Below, one piece after another: positions 34,397 through 43,623 of a stretch of 64,000 bases of DNA. The translations under genes were made by a program, and so were the position numbers. The notes beneath the pieces are model-generated. The model had not been told where the DNA came from and did not search any database. It was given only the letters and a program-made list of their open reading frames with translations. Position 1 is the stretch's first letter, and the number at the start of each line of letters is the position of its first letter. Origin of the DNA: Streptomyces fildesensis (lineage in GTDB: Bacteria; Actinomycetota; Actinomycetes; Streptomycetales; Streptomycetaceae); contig NZ_JAAIKO010000043.1 in NCBI RefSeq assembly GCF_016107395.1, forward strand, positions 1 to 64,000. The letters are read 5' to 3'.

Positions 34397-35857
34397 GTGG
34401 GCGGCACACAGGACAAGCAGCCCAACGCGCAGTTGAACTCGTGGTTCGTGCGCAGTGGCTGGTCGAAGGGCGAGTTGGCCCGTCAGGTCAACCGCAGGGC
34501 GCGGCAGATGGGCGCCCACCACATCAGCACCGACACCTCCCGGGTGCGGCGCTGGCTCGACGGTGAGCAGCCGCGCGAGCCGATCCCGCGCATCATGTCC
34601 GAGCTGTTCTCCGAACGGTTCGGCTGCGTGGTCCCGGTCGAGGACCTGGGACTGCGGTCAGCGCACCAGTCACCGTCGGAATCGGGCGTGGACCTGCCCT
34701 GGGCGGGCCCCCAGACGGTCCAGCTGATCAACGAGTTCTCCCGCAGCGACCTGATGCTCGGCCGCCGCGGCTTCCTCGGGGCCTCGTTGGCCCTCTCGGC
34801 GGGACCTGCCCTCGTCGAGCCGATGCAGCGGTGGCTGGTGCCCCCCTCGCTCGGCGGCTTCCCGGCGCCGGCCGCCAGTGTGCCCCGGGACACCGGCAAC
34901 CGGCCGAACCGGCTGTCCGAGCCGGAGCTGCAGCTGCTGGAGACCACCACCGTGATGTTCCGCACCTGGGACAGCCAGTGCGGTGGCGGACTGCGCCGCA
35001 AGGCGGTCGTCGGCCAGCTGCACGAGGTGACCGACCTGCTCCAGGAGTCGCACCCGGACGCGGTCGCCAAGCGGCTCTACCGGGTCACCGGCGACCTCGC
35101 GGCGCTGGCCGGCTGGATGAGCTACGACGTCGGTCTGCAGCCCACCGCGCAGAAGTACTTCGTGCTCGCGCTGCACGCCGCCAAGGAGGCCGCCGACCGG
35201 CCGCTGGGCGCGTTCATCCTCTCCAGCATGAGCCGCCAGATGATCCATCTGAACCGGCCGGACGACGCGCTGGAACTCATCCACCTCGCCCAGTACGGCA
35301 GCCGGGACTCGGCCACCGCCACCACCCAGGCGATGCTGCACGCCGTCGAGGCGCGCGCCTACGCCAACATGGGCCAGGTCAGCAAGTGCCACCGGGCCGT
35401 CCGGATGGCCGAGGACTCCTTCACCGAGGCCCGCAAGGGCGAGGACCCGGACTGGATCAGCTTCTTCAACGAGGCCGAGCTGAACGCGGAGAACGCCCAC
35501 TCCTACCGTGACCTCGCCTACGTCGCCGGCCGCAGTTCCACCTACGCCTCGCTCGCCCACCCCGTGATGGAGCGGGCGGTCGAGCTGTTCGGCCAGGACT
35601 CCGTCCACCAGCGGGCGTACGCCCTCAACCTCATCGGTATGGCCACCGTCCACCTCCTGGAGCGGAACCCGGAACAGGCCGCCGACATGACGCACAAGGC
35701 CATCTCCGTGGCCAGAAAAGTGCGCTCCGAGCGGGTGAACACCCGGATCCGCAAGACCGCCGACACCGCGATGCGCGACTTCGGAGACATCGCGGAGGTC
35801 ATCGATCTCTCCGAGCGGCTGGCGGTCGAGCTCCCGGAAGTGGCCGAAACCGCCTGA
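34397..35857 (+). CDS. nsdA: NsdA, negative regulator of sporulation and antibiotic production
   Basis: A 486-residue Streptomyces regulator; deletion in S. coelicolor speeds sporulation and raises actinorhodin. The N-terminus (WFVRSGWSKGELARQVNRRA, about 15-34, to RVRRWLDGEQPRE) is an HTH-like DNA-binding part. Residues about 185-470 are helical repeats of TPR type (ALELIHLAQYG, AVRMAEDSF, ALNLIGMATVHLLE). GTG 34397 is chosen from the known start; the frame is open 33 codons further upstream, but that part is not conserved. GGGGG lies eight bases before it. The 279-bp region upstream holds the promoter; I see no strong operator there. Confidence 0.92.
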   Translation: MGGTQDKQPNAQLNSWFVRSGWSKGELARQVNRRARQMGAHHISTDTSRVRRWLDGEQPREPIPRIMSELFSERFGCVVPVEDLGLRSAHQSPSESGVDLPWAGPQTVQLINEFSRSDLMLGRRGFLGASLALSAGPALVEPMQRWLVPPSLGGFPAPAASVPRDTGNRPNRLSEPELQLLETTTVMFRTWDSQCGGGLRRKAVVGQLHEVTDLLQESHPDAVAKRLYRVTGDLAALAGWMSYDVGLQPTAQKYFVLALHAAKEAADRPLGAFILSSMSRQMIHLNRPDDALELIHLAQYGSRDSATATTQAMLHAVEARAYANMGQVSKCHRAVRMAEDSFTEARKGEDPDWISFFNEAELNAENAHSYRDLAYVAGRSSTYASLAHPVMERAVELFGQDSVHQRAYALNLIGMATVHLLERNPEQAADMTHKAISVARKVRSERVNTRIRKTADTAMRDFGDIAEVIDLSERLAVELPEVAETA

Positions 35858-35999
35858 CCGGCGGATCCCTCCAGAACCCCGGCCGCGGCAGGCCACCCGA
35901 TCAGCCCGACTCGGCTCCCCCACGCCTGGTCAACCGGGTGCCTTCCGCGGCCGGTCCCGTATACGGCGCCCGCGCCTGCCGGGAGCGGTTCATCTTCAC

Positions 36000-36035
36000 G
36001 TAACACATAGGACTTCTTCGTCACCGCGTCGAAAC
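36000..36035 (+). promoter_or_regulatory. Probable GlnR box of amtB
   Basis: GTCAC (36020-36024), six bases, then GAAAC (36031-36035) matches the gTnAC-n6-GaAAC GlnR site exactly. Upstream, GTAAC (36000-36004), six bases, then GACTT is a degraded second site; spacing between sites is 20 bp, not 22. GlnR is known to activate amtB-glnK-glnD under nitrogen limitation. The rest of 35858-36137 shows no gene. Confidence 0.65.
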
Positions 36036-36137
36036 ACCCTGCGGCATCGGGCGAAACCCGGCTGGGACAACCTCTGGGCGATAACCGGCCCACCCAGCAC
36101 CGTCCCGCAGGGCCGCTCGGATGACGAGGAGACGCCG

Positions 36138-37490
36138 ATGGCACCAGCCATCCTGACGCTTGCCGCTGATGCGCCCAAGCTCGATACCGGAAATACGGCG
36201 TTCATGCTGCTCAGCGCCGCCCTGGTCATGGTGATGACACCGGGCCTGGCCTTCTTCTACGGGGGCATGGTCCGCGTCAAGAGTGCGCTGAACATGTTGA
36301 TGATGAGCTTCATCAGCCTCGGCATCATCACCATTCTGTGGACGCTCTACGGATTCAGTTTCGCCTTCGACTCCGGCAACGGATTCATGGGCGGCACCGA
36401 CTGGCTCGGGATGCGCAACATCGGCATCGCCGAGCTGTGGCCCGGATACGGGATCCCGGTCTACGTCTTCGCCGTCTTCCAGCTGATGTTCGCGATCATC
36501 ACCCCGGCGCTGATAAGCGGTGCGCTCGCGGACCGCGTGAAGTTCACCGCCTGGGCGCTCTTCATCACCCTGTGGGCGACGGTCGTGTACTTCCCGGTCG
36601 CGCACTGGGTCTGGGGCTCGGACGGCTGGCTCTTCAAGTACGGCGTGATCGACTTCGCCGGTGGTACCGCGGTCCACATCAACGCGGGCGCCGCCGCCCT
36701 CGGTGTGATCCTGGTCATCGGCAAGCGGGTCGGCTTCAAGCGGGACCCGATGCGGCCGCACAGCCTGCCGCTGGTCATGCTCGGCGCGGGCCTGCTGTGG
36801 TTCGGCTGGTTCGGCTTCAATGCCGGCTCCTGGCTCGGTGCCGACGGCGTCGCCGCCGTCGCGTTCACCAACACGCAGGTCGCCACCGCCGCCGCGATGC
36901 TCGGCTGGCTCGCCTACGAGAAGATCCGGCACGGCTCCTTCACCACCCTGGGCGCCGCCTCCGGCGCGGTCTCCGGGCTGGTCGCCATCACCCCCGCCTG
37001 CGGTTCCGTCTCCCCGCTCGGCGCGATCGCCGTCGGCCTGATCGCCGGTGTGCTGTGCGCCGCCGCAGTCGGCCTGAAGTACAAGTTCGGCTACGACGAC
37101 TCGCTGGACGTCGTCGGTGTCCACATGGTCGGCGGCATCGTCGGCTCCCTGCTCATCGGCCTCTTCGCCACCGGCGGCGTCGGCCAGACCGCCAAGGGCC
37201 TGTTCTACGGCGGCGGCCTCGACCAGCTCGGCAAGCAGGCGGTCGGCGTCGGCGCGGTCCTGGGGTACTCCCTGGTCGCCTCCGCGATCCTCGCCAAGCT
37301 CATCGACCTGGTCATGGGCTTCCGGGTCACCGAGGACGACGAGATCACCGGCATCGACCAGATCGAACACGCCGAGACGGCGTACGACTTCGCGGGAGCG
37401 GGCGGCGGCACGGTCCGCACCACCGCGGTACCCGTCCCCGGCAGCACGAGCAGCGAGGCCGGCGCCTCGGACAAGAAGGTGGACGCGTGA
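36138..37490 (+). CDS. amtB: Ammonium transporter AmtB
   Basis: AmtB, 450 residues, is a trimeric ammonium channel with 11 predicted membrane segments (GLAFFYGGMVRVKSALNM near 35-52). The cytosolic tail is the GlnK-docking side. It is first of the operon amtB-glnK-glnD; its TGA overlaps the glnK GTG. Under nitrogen excess GlnK blocks the channel. The ATG at 36138 is 12 bases after GACGAGGAG. Confidence 0.96.
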   Translation: MAPAILTLAADAPKLDTGNTAFMLLSAALVMVMTPGLAFFYGGMVRVKSALNMLMMSFISLGIITILWTLYGFSFAFDSGNGFMGGTDWLGMRNIGIAELWPGYGIPVYVFAVFQLMFAIITPALISGALADRVKFTAWALFITLWATVVYFPVAHWVWGSDGWLFKYGVIDFAGGTAVHINAGAAALGVILVIGKRVGFKRDPMRPHSLPLVMLGAGLLWFGWFGFNAGSWLGADGVAAVAFTNTQVATAAAMLGWLAYEKIRHGSFTTLGAASGAVSGLVAITPACGSVSPLGAIAVGLIAGVLCAAAVGLKYKFGYDDSLDVVGVHMVGGIVGSLLIGLFATGGVGQTAKGLFYGGGLDQLGKQAVGVGAVLGYSLVASAILAKLIDLVMGFRVTEDDEITGIDQIEHAETAYDFAGAGGGTVRTTAVPVPGSTSSEAGASDKKVDA

Positions 37491-37825
37491 AGCTCATCAC
37501 GGCAGTTGTGAAGCCGCACCGGCTGGACGAGATCAAGGAAGCCCTGTCGGCCTTCGGGGTGCACGGCCTGACGGTCACCGAGGCCAGCGGCTACGGCCGG
37601 CAGCGCGGCCACACCGAGGTCTACCGTGGCGCCGAGTACACCGTCGACCTGGTGCCGAAGATCCGTATAGAGGTCCTGGTCGAGGACAGTGACGCCGATC
37701 AGCTGATCGAAGTCATCGTCAAGGCCGCCCGCACCGGCAAGATCGGTGATGGCAAGGTGTGGAGTATCCCGGTCGAGACAGCGGTCCGCGTACGCACCGG
37801 CGAACGCGGCCCGGACGCCCTCTAG
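37487..37825 (+). CDS. glnK: Nitrogen regulatory protein PII
   Basis: GlnK, 112 residues, senses 2-oxoglutarate, ATP and ADP. Tyr51 in the T loop (RGAEYTVDLVP) is the residue adenylylated by GlnD in Streptomyces. The B loop is TGKIGDGKVW. GTG 37487 overlaps the amtB stop by four bases (GTGA), giving coupled translation. Confidence 0.97.
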   Translation: MKLITAVVKPHRLDEIKEALSAFGVHGLTVTEASGYGRQRGHTEVYRGAEYTVDLVPKIRIEVLVEDSDADQLIEVIVKAARTGKIGDGKVWSIPVETAVRVRTGERGPDAL

Positions 37826-37884
37826 AACTGGTCCGTGCTCATTCGGACCGGATCTGGCAACAAGCGCCCAGCGCTGGAGCACAA

Positions 37885-40365
37885 GTGACGGAAAGCGTCG
37901 AAGCGAAAGCGGACGACGAATCCGCCGCCGGAACCCCTGAGGGTCCCAGCGGCTACGCGGCGGCCCGGCTGCGTCTCCTCAACGAGGAGGCGCGGTCCGG
38001 GCCGCCGCGCCGTTCCGCCCTGTCGGGACTCACCGACAGATGGCTGGCGGGGCTGGCCGCGGGCGCGGCCGGGGAGACCGGCGTCGCCGGATACGCCCTG
38101 GTCGCCGTCGGCGGCTACGGGCGCGGCGAGCTCTCCCCGCGCAGCGACCTCGACCTCCTGCTGCTCTACGACTCCTCCGTCGCCAAGGACCGGATCTCCG
38201 CGCTCGCCGACCGGATTTGGTACCCGGTCTGGGACCTGGGCCTGGACCTGGACCACTCGGTCCGCACCGCCGCCGAGGCCCGCGGGACCGCCGCCGAGGA
38301 CCTCAAGGTCCAGCTCGGGCTGCTCGACGCCCGGCACATCGCGGGCGATCCGTCCCTCACCGCGTCCCTGCGGACCGCGACGCTGGCCGACTGGCGCAAC
38401 CAGGCCCCCAAGCGGCTGCCCGCCCTGCACGAGCTGTGCCAGGAACGGGCCGAACGCCAGGGCGAGCTCTCCTACCTGCTCGAACCCGACCTCAAGGAGG
38501 CCAGGGGCGGGCTGCGCGACGCCACCGCGCTGCGCGCCGTCGCCGCGTCCTGGCTCGCCGACGCCCCCCGCGAAGGGTTGGAGGAGGCCCGCACCCGGCT
38601 GCTCGACGCCCGTGACGCCCTGCACCTGGTCACCGGCCGGGCCACCGACCGGCTCGCCCTCCAGGAACAGGACCAGGTCGCCGAAGCCCTCGGCCTGCTC
38701 GACGCCGACGCGCTGCTGCGCCAGGTCTACGAGGCCGCCCGCACCATCAGTTACGCCGCCGACGTCACCTGGCGCGAGGTCGGCCGGGTGCTGCGGTCCC
38801 GCGAGGCGCGCCCGCGCCGCCGCGGTCTGCTCGGCATCGGCCGCTCCGGCCCGGCCGCCGCCCCCGCCGAGCGCACCCCGCTCGCCGAAGGCGTCGTCGA
38901 GCACGAGGGCGAAGCCGTTCTCGCGCTGGCCGCGAAGCCGGAACGTGACCCCGTACTGCCGCTGCGGGCCGCCGCCGCGGCCGCCCAGGCCGGGCTGCCG
39001 CTCAGCCTGCACGCGGTGCGCCGGCTGGCGGCGGCCGCCCGCCCGCTGCCGGTGCCCTGGCCGGCCGAGGCCCGTGAGCAGTTGCTCACGCTGCTCGGCG
39101 CGGGCGAGGCCACCGTCCAGGTCTGGGAGGCGCTGGAGGCCGAGGGGCTCATCACCCGGCTGCTGCCGGACTGGGAACGGGTCCGCTGCCGCCCGCAGCG
39201 CAACGCCGTCCACCGCTGGACCGTCGACCGGCACCTCGTCGAGACGGCGGTCCGCGCCTCCGGTCTCACCCGCCGCGTCGGGCGCCCCGACCTGCTGCTG
39301 ATGGCGGCTCTGCTGCACGACATCGGCAAGGGCTGGCCCGGCGACCACAGCGAGGCCGGCGAGGTCATCGCCCGCGATGTCGCCACCCGCATCGGGTTCA
39401 ACCCCGCCGACGTGGAGACGCTGGCGCTGCTCGTCCGCCACCATCTGCTGCTCATCGAGACCGCGACCCGCCGCGACCTCGATGACCCGGTGACCGTGAA
39501 GGGCGTCGCCGACGTGGTGCGCGACAACGGCACGCTGGAGCTGCTGCACGCGCTGACCGAGGCCGACGCGCTGGCCACCGGCCCCGCCGCGTGGAGCAAC
39601 TGGCGTGCCTCGCTCCTGGCCGACCTGGTCAAACGGGTCGCGGAGCTGCTCGCGGGCGGCGAGGTGCCGGAGCCCGCCACCGCCGAGCCGACGGCCGAGG
39701 AGGAACGCCTCGCCGTCGAGGCCGCCCGCACCGGCGGCCCGGTGCTCGCGCTGCACGCCCATGCCGAACCCGACCCCGAGGGCGGCGACGAGAACACCCC
39801 CGAGGGGCTGGGCGTCGAGCTGCTGCTCGCCGTCCCGGACCGGCCGGGACTGCTCGCGCAGGCCGCCGGGGTGCTCGCCCTGCACCGGCTCACCGTGCGC
39901 GCAGCCGACCTGCGGTCCGTCGACCCGATCGGGGAGGGCCCGGTGACGCTGCTCAGCTGGCGGGTCGCCGCCGAGTACGGTGCGCTGCCGGAGGCCGCCC
40001 GGCTCCGTGCCGACCTGGGGCGGGCCTTCGACGGTTCGCTCGACATCGAGGCACGTCTCGCCGAACGCGAGGCGGCCTATCCGCGCCGTCGCACGCTCGC
40101 CGCGCCGCCGCCCCGGGTGACGGTCGCCGCCGGCAGCTCCCAGGTCGCCACGGTGATCGAGATCCGCGCCCAGGACGCACCGGGACTGCTGCACCGGATC
40201 GGGTACGCCCTGGCCGCGACCGGGGTGAACGTGCGCTCCGCCCGCATCAGCACGCTCGGCGCGAACGCGGTCGACGCGTTCTACGTCGTCGGCGCGGACG
40301 GCGCTCCGCTGGGCGAGGTGCGGGCGGCGGAGGTCGCCCGCGAGGTCGAGCGGGCGCTGCGCTGA
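37885..40365 (+). CDS. glnD: GlnK adenylyltransferase/deadenylating enzyme
   Basis: GlnD, 826 residues, modifies Tyr51 of GlnK; in Streptomyces it adenylylates instead of uridylylating. Domains: nucleotidyltransferase with GGYGRGELSPRSDLD at 76-90, a helical linker, an HD hydrolase with HDIGKG near 478-483, and two ACT domains near 655-730 and 755-826 that sense glutamine. GTG 37885 follows TGGAGC seven bases upstream; the longer open frame covers the glnK-glnD gap. Gap of 59 bp from glnK. Confidence 0.95.
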   Translation: MTESVEAKADDESAAGTPEGPSGYAAARLRLLNEEARSGPPRRSALSGLTDRWLAGLAAGAAGETGVAGYALVAVGGYGRGELSPRSDLDLLLLYDSSVAKDRISALADRIWYPVWDLGLDLDHSVRTAAEARGTAAEDLKVQLGLLDARHIAGDPSLTASLRTATLADWRNQAPKRLPALHELCQERAERQGELSYLLEPDLKEARGGLRDATALRAVAASWLADAPREGLEEARTRLLDARDALHLVTGRATDRLALQEQDQVAEALGLLDADALLRQVYEAARTISYAADVTWREVGRVLRSREARPRRRGLLGIGRSGPAAAPAERTPLAEGVVEHEGEAVLALAAKPERDPVLPLRAAAAAAQAGLPLSLHAVRRLAAAARPLPVPWPAEAREQLLTLLGAGEATVQVWEALEAEGLITRLLPDWERVRCRPQRNAVHRWTVDRHLVETAVRASGLTRRVGRPDLLLMAALLHDIGKGWPGDHSEAGEVIARDVATRIGFNPADVETLALLVRHHLLLIETATRRDLDDPVTVKGVADVVRDNGTLELLHALTEADALATGPAAWSNWRASLLADLVKRVAELLAGGEVPEPATAEPTAEEERLAVEAARTGGPVLALHAHAEPDPEGGDENTPEGLGVELLLAVPDRPGLLAQAAGVLALHRLTVRAADLRSVDPIGEGPVTLLSWRVAAEYGALPEAARLRADLGRAFDGSLDIEARLAEREAAYPRRRTLAAPPPRVTVAAGSSQVATVIEIRAQDAPGLLHRIGYALAATGVNVRSARISTLGANAVDAFYVVGADGAPLGEVRAAEVAREVERALR

Positions 40366-40486
40366 GCCCCGCGGTCGTCCGTCGCCGGGCAGGCTCAATC
40401 CCGCCTGCCCGGCGATGGAGGGCACACCAGCGGATACCCTGGGGGACGACCACCGCCAACCCCTGACGCGAGGACCCGCAACCACC

Positions 40487-42028
40487 GTGTTCGATACCCT
40501 CTCCGATCGCCTTGCAGCGACGTTCAAGAACCTCCGGGGCAAGGGCCGCCTCTCCGAGGCGGACATCGACGCCACCGCGCGCGAGATCCGTATCGCCCTG
40601 CTGGAAGCGGATGTCGCGCTCCCGGTGGTCCGTGCGTTCATCAAGCAGGTCAAGGAGCGGGCCTCCGGGCTCGAGGTCTCGCAGGCGCTGAACCCGGCGC
40701 AGCAGGTCATCAAGATCGTCAACGAGGAGCTCGTCGGCATCCTCGGCGGTGAGACCCGCCGGCTGCGGTTCTCCAAGCAGCCGCCGACCGTGATCATGCT
40801 CGCGGGTCTGCAGGGTGCCGGTAAGACCACCCTGGCCGGAAAGCTCGGCCACTGGCTGAAGAGCCAGGGCCACGCCCCGCTGCTCGTCGCCTGTGACCTC
40901 CAGCGCCCGAACGCCGTGACCCAGCTCTCCGTCGTCGCGGAGCGCGCGGGTGTCGCGGTCTTCGCGCCCGAGGCGGGCAACGGCGTCGGTGACCCGGTCA
41001 AGGTCGCCAAGGACTCCATCGAGTTCGCGAAGTCCAAGCAGTACGACGTGGTCGTCGTCGACACCGCCGGCCGGCTGGGTGTCGACGAGGAGCTGATGCG
41101 GCAGGCCGCCGACATCCGTGACGCCGTCAGCCCGGACGAGATCCTCTTCGTCGTCGACGCGATGATCGGCCAGGACGCGGTCAACACCGCCGAGGCGTTC
41201 CGCGACGGCGTCGGCTTCGACGGTGTGGTGCTCTCCAAGCTCGACGGTGACGCCCGCGGTGGTGCCGCGCTCTCCATCGCGCATGTGACCGGCAAGCAGA
41301 TCATGTTCGCCTCCAACGGCGAGAAGCTCGACGAGTTCGACACCTTCCACCCGGACCGGATGGCGTCCCGCATCCTCGGCATGGGCGACATGCTCAGCCT
41401 GATCGAGAAGGCCGAACAGACCTTCTCGCAGGCCGAGGCCCAGAAGATGGCCGAGAAGCTGGCCAAGGGTCCGAAGGAGTTCACGCTCGACGACTTCCTG
41501 TCCCAGATGGAGCAGGTCCGCAAGATGGGCTCCATCTCCAAGCTGCTCGGCATGCTGCCCGGCATGGGGCAGATCAAGGACCAGATCGCCAACCTGGACG
41601 AGCGCGACGTCGACCGCACCGCCGCGATCATCAAGTCGATGACCCCGGCCGAGCGCCAGGACCCGACGATCCTCAACGGATCGCGCCGGGTCCGCGTCGC
41701 CAAGGGCTCCGGCACCGAGGTCAGCGCGGTCAAGAGCCTCGTCGAGCGGTTCTTCGAGGCCCGCAAGATGATGTCGCGGATGGCCCAGGGCGGCGGCATG
41801 CCCGGGATGCCGGGGATGCCCGGCATGGGCGGCGGCAACAAGAAGAAGAAGCAGGTCAAGCAGGCCAAGGGCAAGCAGCGCAGCGGCAACCCCATGAAGC
41901 GCAAGGCGGACGAGGCGGCGGAGGCCGCCCGCCGTGCCGAGCAGGCCGACAACCCCTTCGGCGCGGCAGCCGCTCCGGAGGCGCAGAACTTCGAACTCCC
42001 CGACGAGTTCAAGAAGTTCATGGGCTGA
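40487..42028 (+). CDS. ffh: Signal recognition particle protein
   Basis: Ffh (SRP54), 513 residues, binds signal sequences and 4.5S RNA and docks with FtsY. GLQGAGKTTLAGKL near 107-120 is the P loop, DTAGRLGVDEELM near 193, and TKLDGDARGGAAL-like SKLDGDARGG near 250. The M domain (about 325-440) has the Met-rich GMLPGMGQIKDQI and MMSRMAQGGGMPGMPG. The tail is Lys-rich. GTG 40487 gives VFDTLSDRLA. A GAGGA lies 15 bases upstream. Confidence 0.96.
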   Translation: MFDTLSDRLAATFKNLRGKGRLSEADIDATAREIRIALLEADVALPVVRAFIKQVKERASGLEVSQALNPAQQVIKIVNEELVGILGGETRRLRFSKQPPTVIMLAGLQGAGKTTLAGKLGHWLKSQGHAPLLVACDLQRPNAVTQLSVVAERAGVAVFAPEAGNGVGDPVKVAKDSIEFAKSKQYDVVVVDTAGRLGVDEELMRQAADIRDAVSPDEILFVVDAMIGQDAVNTAEAFRDGVGFDGVVLSKLDGDARGGAALSIAHVTGKQIMFASNGEKLDEFDTFHPDRMASRILGMGDMLSLIEKAEQTFSQAEAQKMAEKLAKGPKEFTLDDFLSQMEQVRKMGSISKLLGMLPGMGQIKDQIANLDERDVDRTAAIIKSMTPAERQDPTILNGSRRVRVAKGSGTEVSAVKSLVERFFEARKMMSRMAQGGGMPGMPGMPGMGGGNKKKKQVKQAKGKQRSGNPMKRKADEAAEAARRAEQADNPFGAAAAPEAQNFELPDEFKKFMG

Positions 42029-42048
42029 CGCCCTCCCGCACCGCAGCG

Positions 42049-42078
42049 GAAGAGCGCCCCCAGCAGGGGGCGCTCTTC
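42049..42078 (+). terminator. ffh terminator
   Basis: A perfect 13-bp stem (42049-42061 with 42066-42078) with a 4-base loop lies 20 bases after the ffh stop. Confidence 0.8.
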
Positions 42079-42100
42079 GCGTCCGGGGCATGATGGCGCC

Positions 42101-42616
42101 ATGCGCGTATCCATCCGAGAACCACGACCGGGCGACGCCGACGCGTACGCCACGGCCGTCCTGCGGTCCGCCGATCATCTGAGCCCGTGGAACCCTGTGG
42201 ATCCGGACGGTTTCCACGAGCTGCTGCGCCGCCAGGGTCCGTCGTTGCGCACGTTTCTGATCATCAACGACGAGGACGGCGGCATCGTCGGCAAGGTCAA
42301 TGTCGCGAACATCGTCCGGGCCCGGTTCCGCAATGGCGTTCTCGGTTACGACAGCTACCTCCCGTACGCGGGCACCGGCCGGATGACCGAGGGTCTGCGG
42401 CAGGTCGTCGACCGCTGCTTCACCAGCTATCCCGACGGTCTCGGGCTGCACCGGCTGGAGATCAACGTGCAGCCGGACAACGGCCGCTCCCTCGCCATGG
42501 CCAAGCGGCTCGGCTTCCGCCATGAGGGCTTCTCACCGCGCATGCTCTATCTGAACGACGACTGGCGTGACCACGAGCGCTTCGCGCTCACCGCCGAGGA
42601 GTGGCCCGGCGCCTGA
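42101..42616 (+). CDS. GNAT acetyltransferase, RimJ/RimL-like
   Basis: A 171-residue acetyltransferase that uses acetyl-CoA; the RimJ/RimL subgroup acetylates protein N-termini or small amines. GYDSYLPYAGTGRMTEGLRQVVD (about 83-105) is the acetyl-CoA loop, and EINVQPDNGRSLAMAKRLGF (about 123-142) the second motif. No substrate can be named. CATGAT (42089-42094) is six bases before ATG 42101, implying a leaderless mRNA. It is a single gene just after the ffh terminator. Confidence 0.88.
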   Translation: MRVSIREPRPGDADAYATAVLRSADHLSPWNPVDPDGFHELLRRQGPSLRTFLIINDEDGGIVGKVNVANIVRARFRNGVLGYDSYLPYAGTGRMTEGLRQVVDRCFTSYPDGLGLHRLEINVQPDNGRSLAMAKRLGFRHEGFSPRMLYLNDDWRDHERFALTAEEWPGA

Positions 42617-42660
42617 CCCGTCCCGCCGCCCGTCCGGGCACGGCGCGGCCGCGGACGGCG

Positions 42661-43512
42661 TCAGCGGAAGTCGGCGGCGTGGTCGGCGGCCCATTCGCGG
42701 AACGTGCGCGGGGCGGTGCCGGTGAGCTCCTCGACGGTGGAGGTGACCGGCTCGGGGGACCCTGCCATACCGGCCCAGGCCGTCAGGACCGCGTCCACCC
42801 CCGACGGCGGCAGCCAGGCCAGCATCTGCTGCCGCTTCTCCGCGACCGTCATCTCCTCGAACCGCACCGGGCGGCCGATCGCCTCGCCGATGGCGTGCGC
42901 CTGCTCGGCCTGGGTCACCAGGGCGGGGCCGGTGAGCACGTACGCGGCGCCCGCGTGCCCGGCGTCCGGGCCGTCCGTCAGTACGCGGACGGCGGCCGCC
43001 GCGATGTCCCGCTCGTGGATCAGCGGCCGGGCCAGTGCCCCGTTCAGATCACGGACGACGCTGTCGGCACGGACCTGCTCCGCCCAGCCGAGGGTGTTGG
43101 ACGCGAAGCCGACCGGGTGCAGGAAGGTCCATTCGAGGCCGGACCGTTCGATCAGCCGTTCCATCCCGCCGTGGAACGCGGTGATCGGATCCGTCGGCCC
43201 GTCCGTCCGCTCCTGCGCTCCCGGCATCGAGAGGTAGACGATGCGGCGCGCGTGCTTCCCGACCCGCTCCAGGACGCCGGGCGCCGCCTCGGTGGTGAGG
43301 AACGGCCAGACCAGGAAGACGGCGTCGACGCCGTCGAGCGCCGCGTCCAGGCTCCCCGGATCCGACAGGTCCCCGGCCACGGCCTCGACGCCGGCGGGCA
43401 GCCGGGCCGCGCCGGGGTCGCGGGTCAGGGCGCGGAAGGCCGCGCCCCGGCCCAGCAGTTGGGACACGACCTGCCCGCCGACTTTGCCGGTTGCTCCGGT
43501 GACCAGGATCAT
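42661..43512 (-). CDS. NmrA-like NAD(P)-binding protein
   Basis: A 283-residue atypical short-chain dehydrogenase. Rossmann motif GATGKVGGQV is at 6-15; VDAVFLVWPF near 62-71; the family's active Tyr/Lys is not clear, so it is probably a redox sensor or a quinone/NADPH reductase of the QOR2 type. ATG 43512 follows AAGGAGAG. Its promoter (43561-43591) has a SoxR-like box, suggesting redox control. Downstream it converges with the GNAT gene. Confidence 0.85.
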   Translation of the reverse strand: MILVTGATGKVGGQVVSQLLGRGAAFRALTRDPGAARLPAGVEAVAGDLSDPGSLDAALDGVDAVFLVWPFLTTEAAPGVLERVGKHARRIVYLSMPGAQERTDGPTDPITAFHGGMERLIERSGLEWTFLHPVGFASNTLGWAEQVRADSVVRDLNGALARPLIHERDIAAAAVRVLTDGPDAGHAGAAYVLTGPALVTQAEQAHAIGEAIGRPVRFEEMTVAEKRQQMLAWLPPSGVDAVLTAWAGMAGSPEPVTSTVEELTGTAPRTFREWAADHAADFR

Positions 43513-43560
43513 GACGCTCTCCTTGATGATCTCTCGCGTGCTGCTCGGTATGTGGTGTTC

Positions 43561-43591
43561 AGCCTGCGAGTTGAACCAAGGTTGAAGTCAA
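43561..43591 (-). promoter_or_regulatory. SoxR/MerR-like promoter of the NmrA-type gene
   Basis: On the minus strand TTGACT (43586-43591) and CAGGCT (43561-43566) are 19 bp apart, the stretched spacing of MerR-class activated promoters. The spacer holds a dyad: TTGAACC (43571-43577) and GGTTGAA (43580-43586) around AA, with one mismatch. Streptomyces SoxR controls oxidoreductases through a similar box; the assignment to SoxR is inference. Confidence 0.6.
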
Positions 43592-43623
43592 GCGCCGGGC
43601 AGCCGGGACTTTGACGACACGGC

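Noticed and set aside
36338..37486. Long upstream extension of the glnK frame
   Set aside because: It is Arg/Gly-rich shadow of amtB; PII proteins start MKLI at 37487.
37822..42153. Minus-strand open frame of 1443 codons across glnD and ffh
   Set aside because: Shadow of two conserved genes; stops are rare in the antisense of GC-rich DNA.
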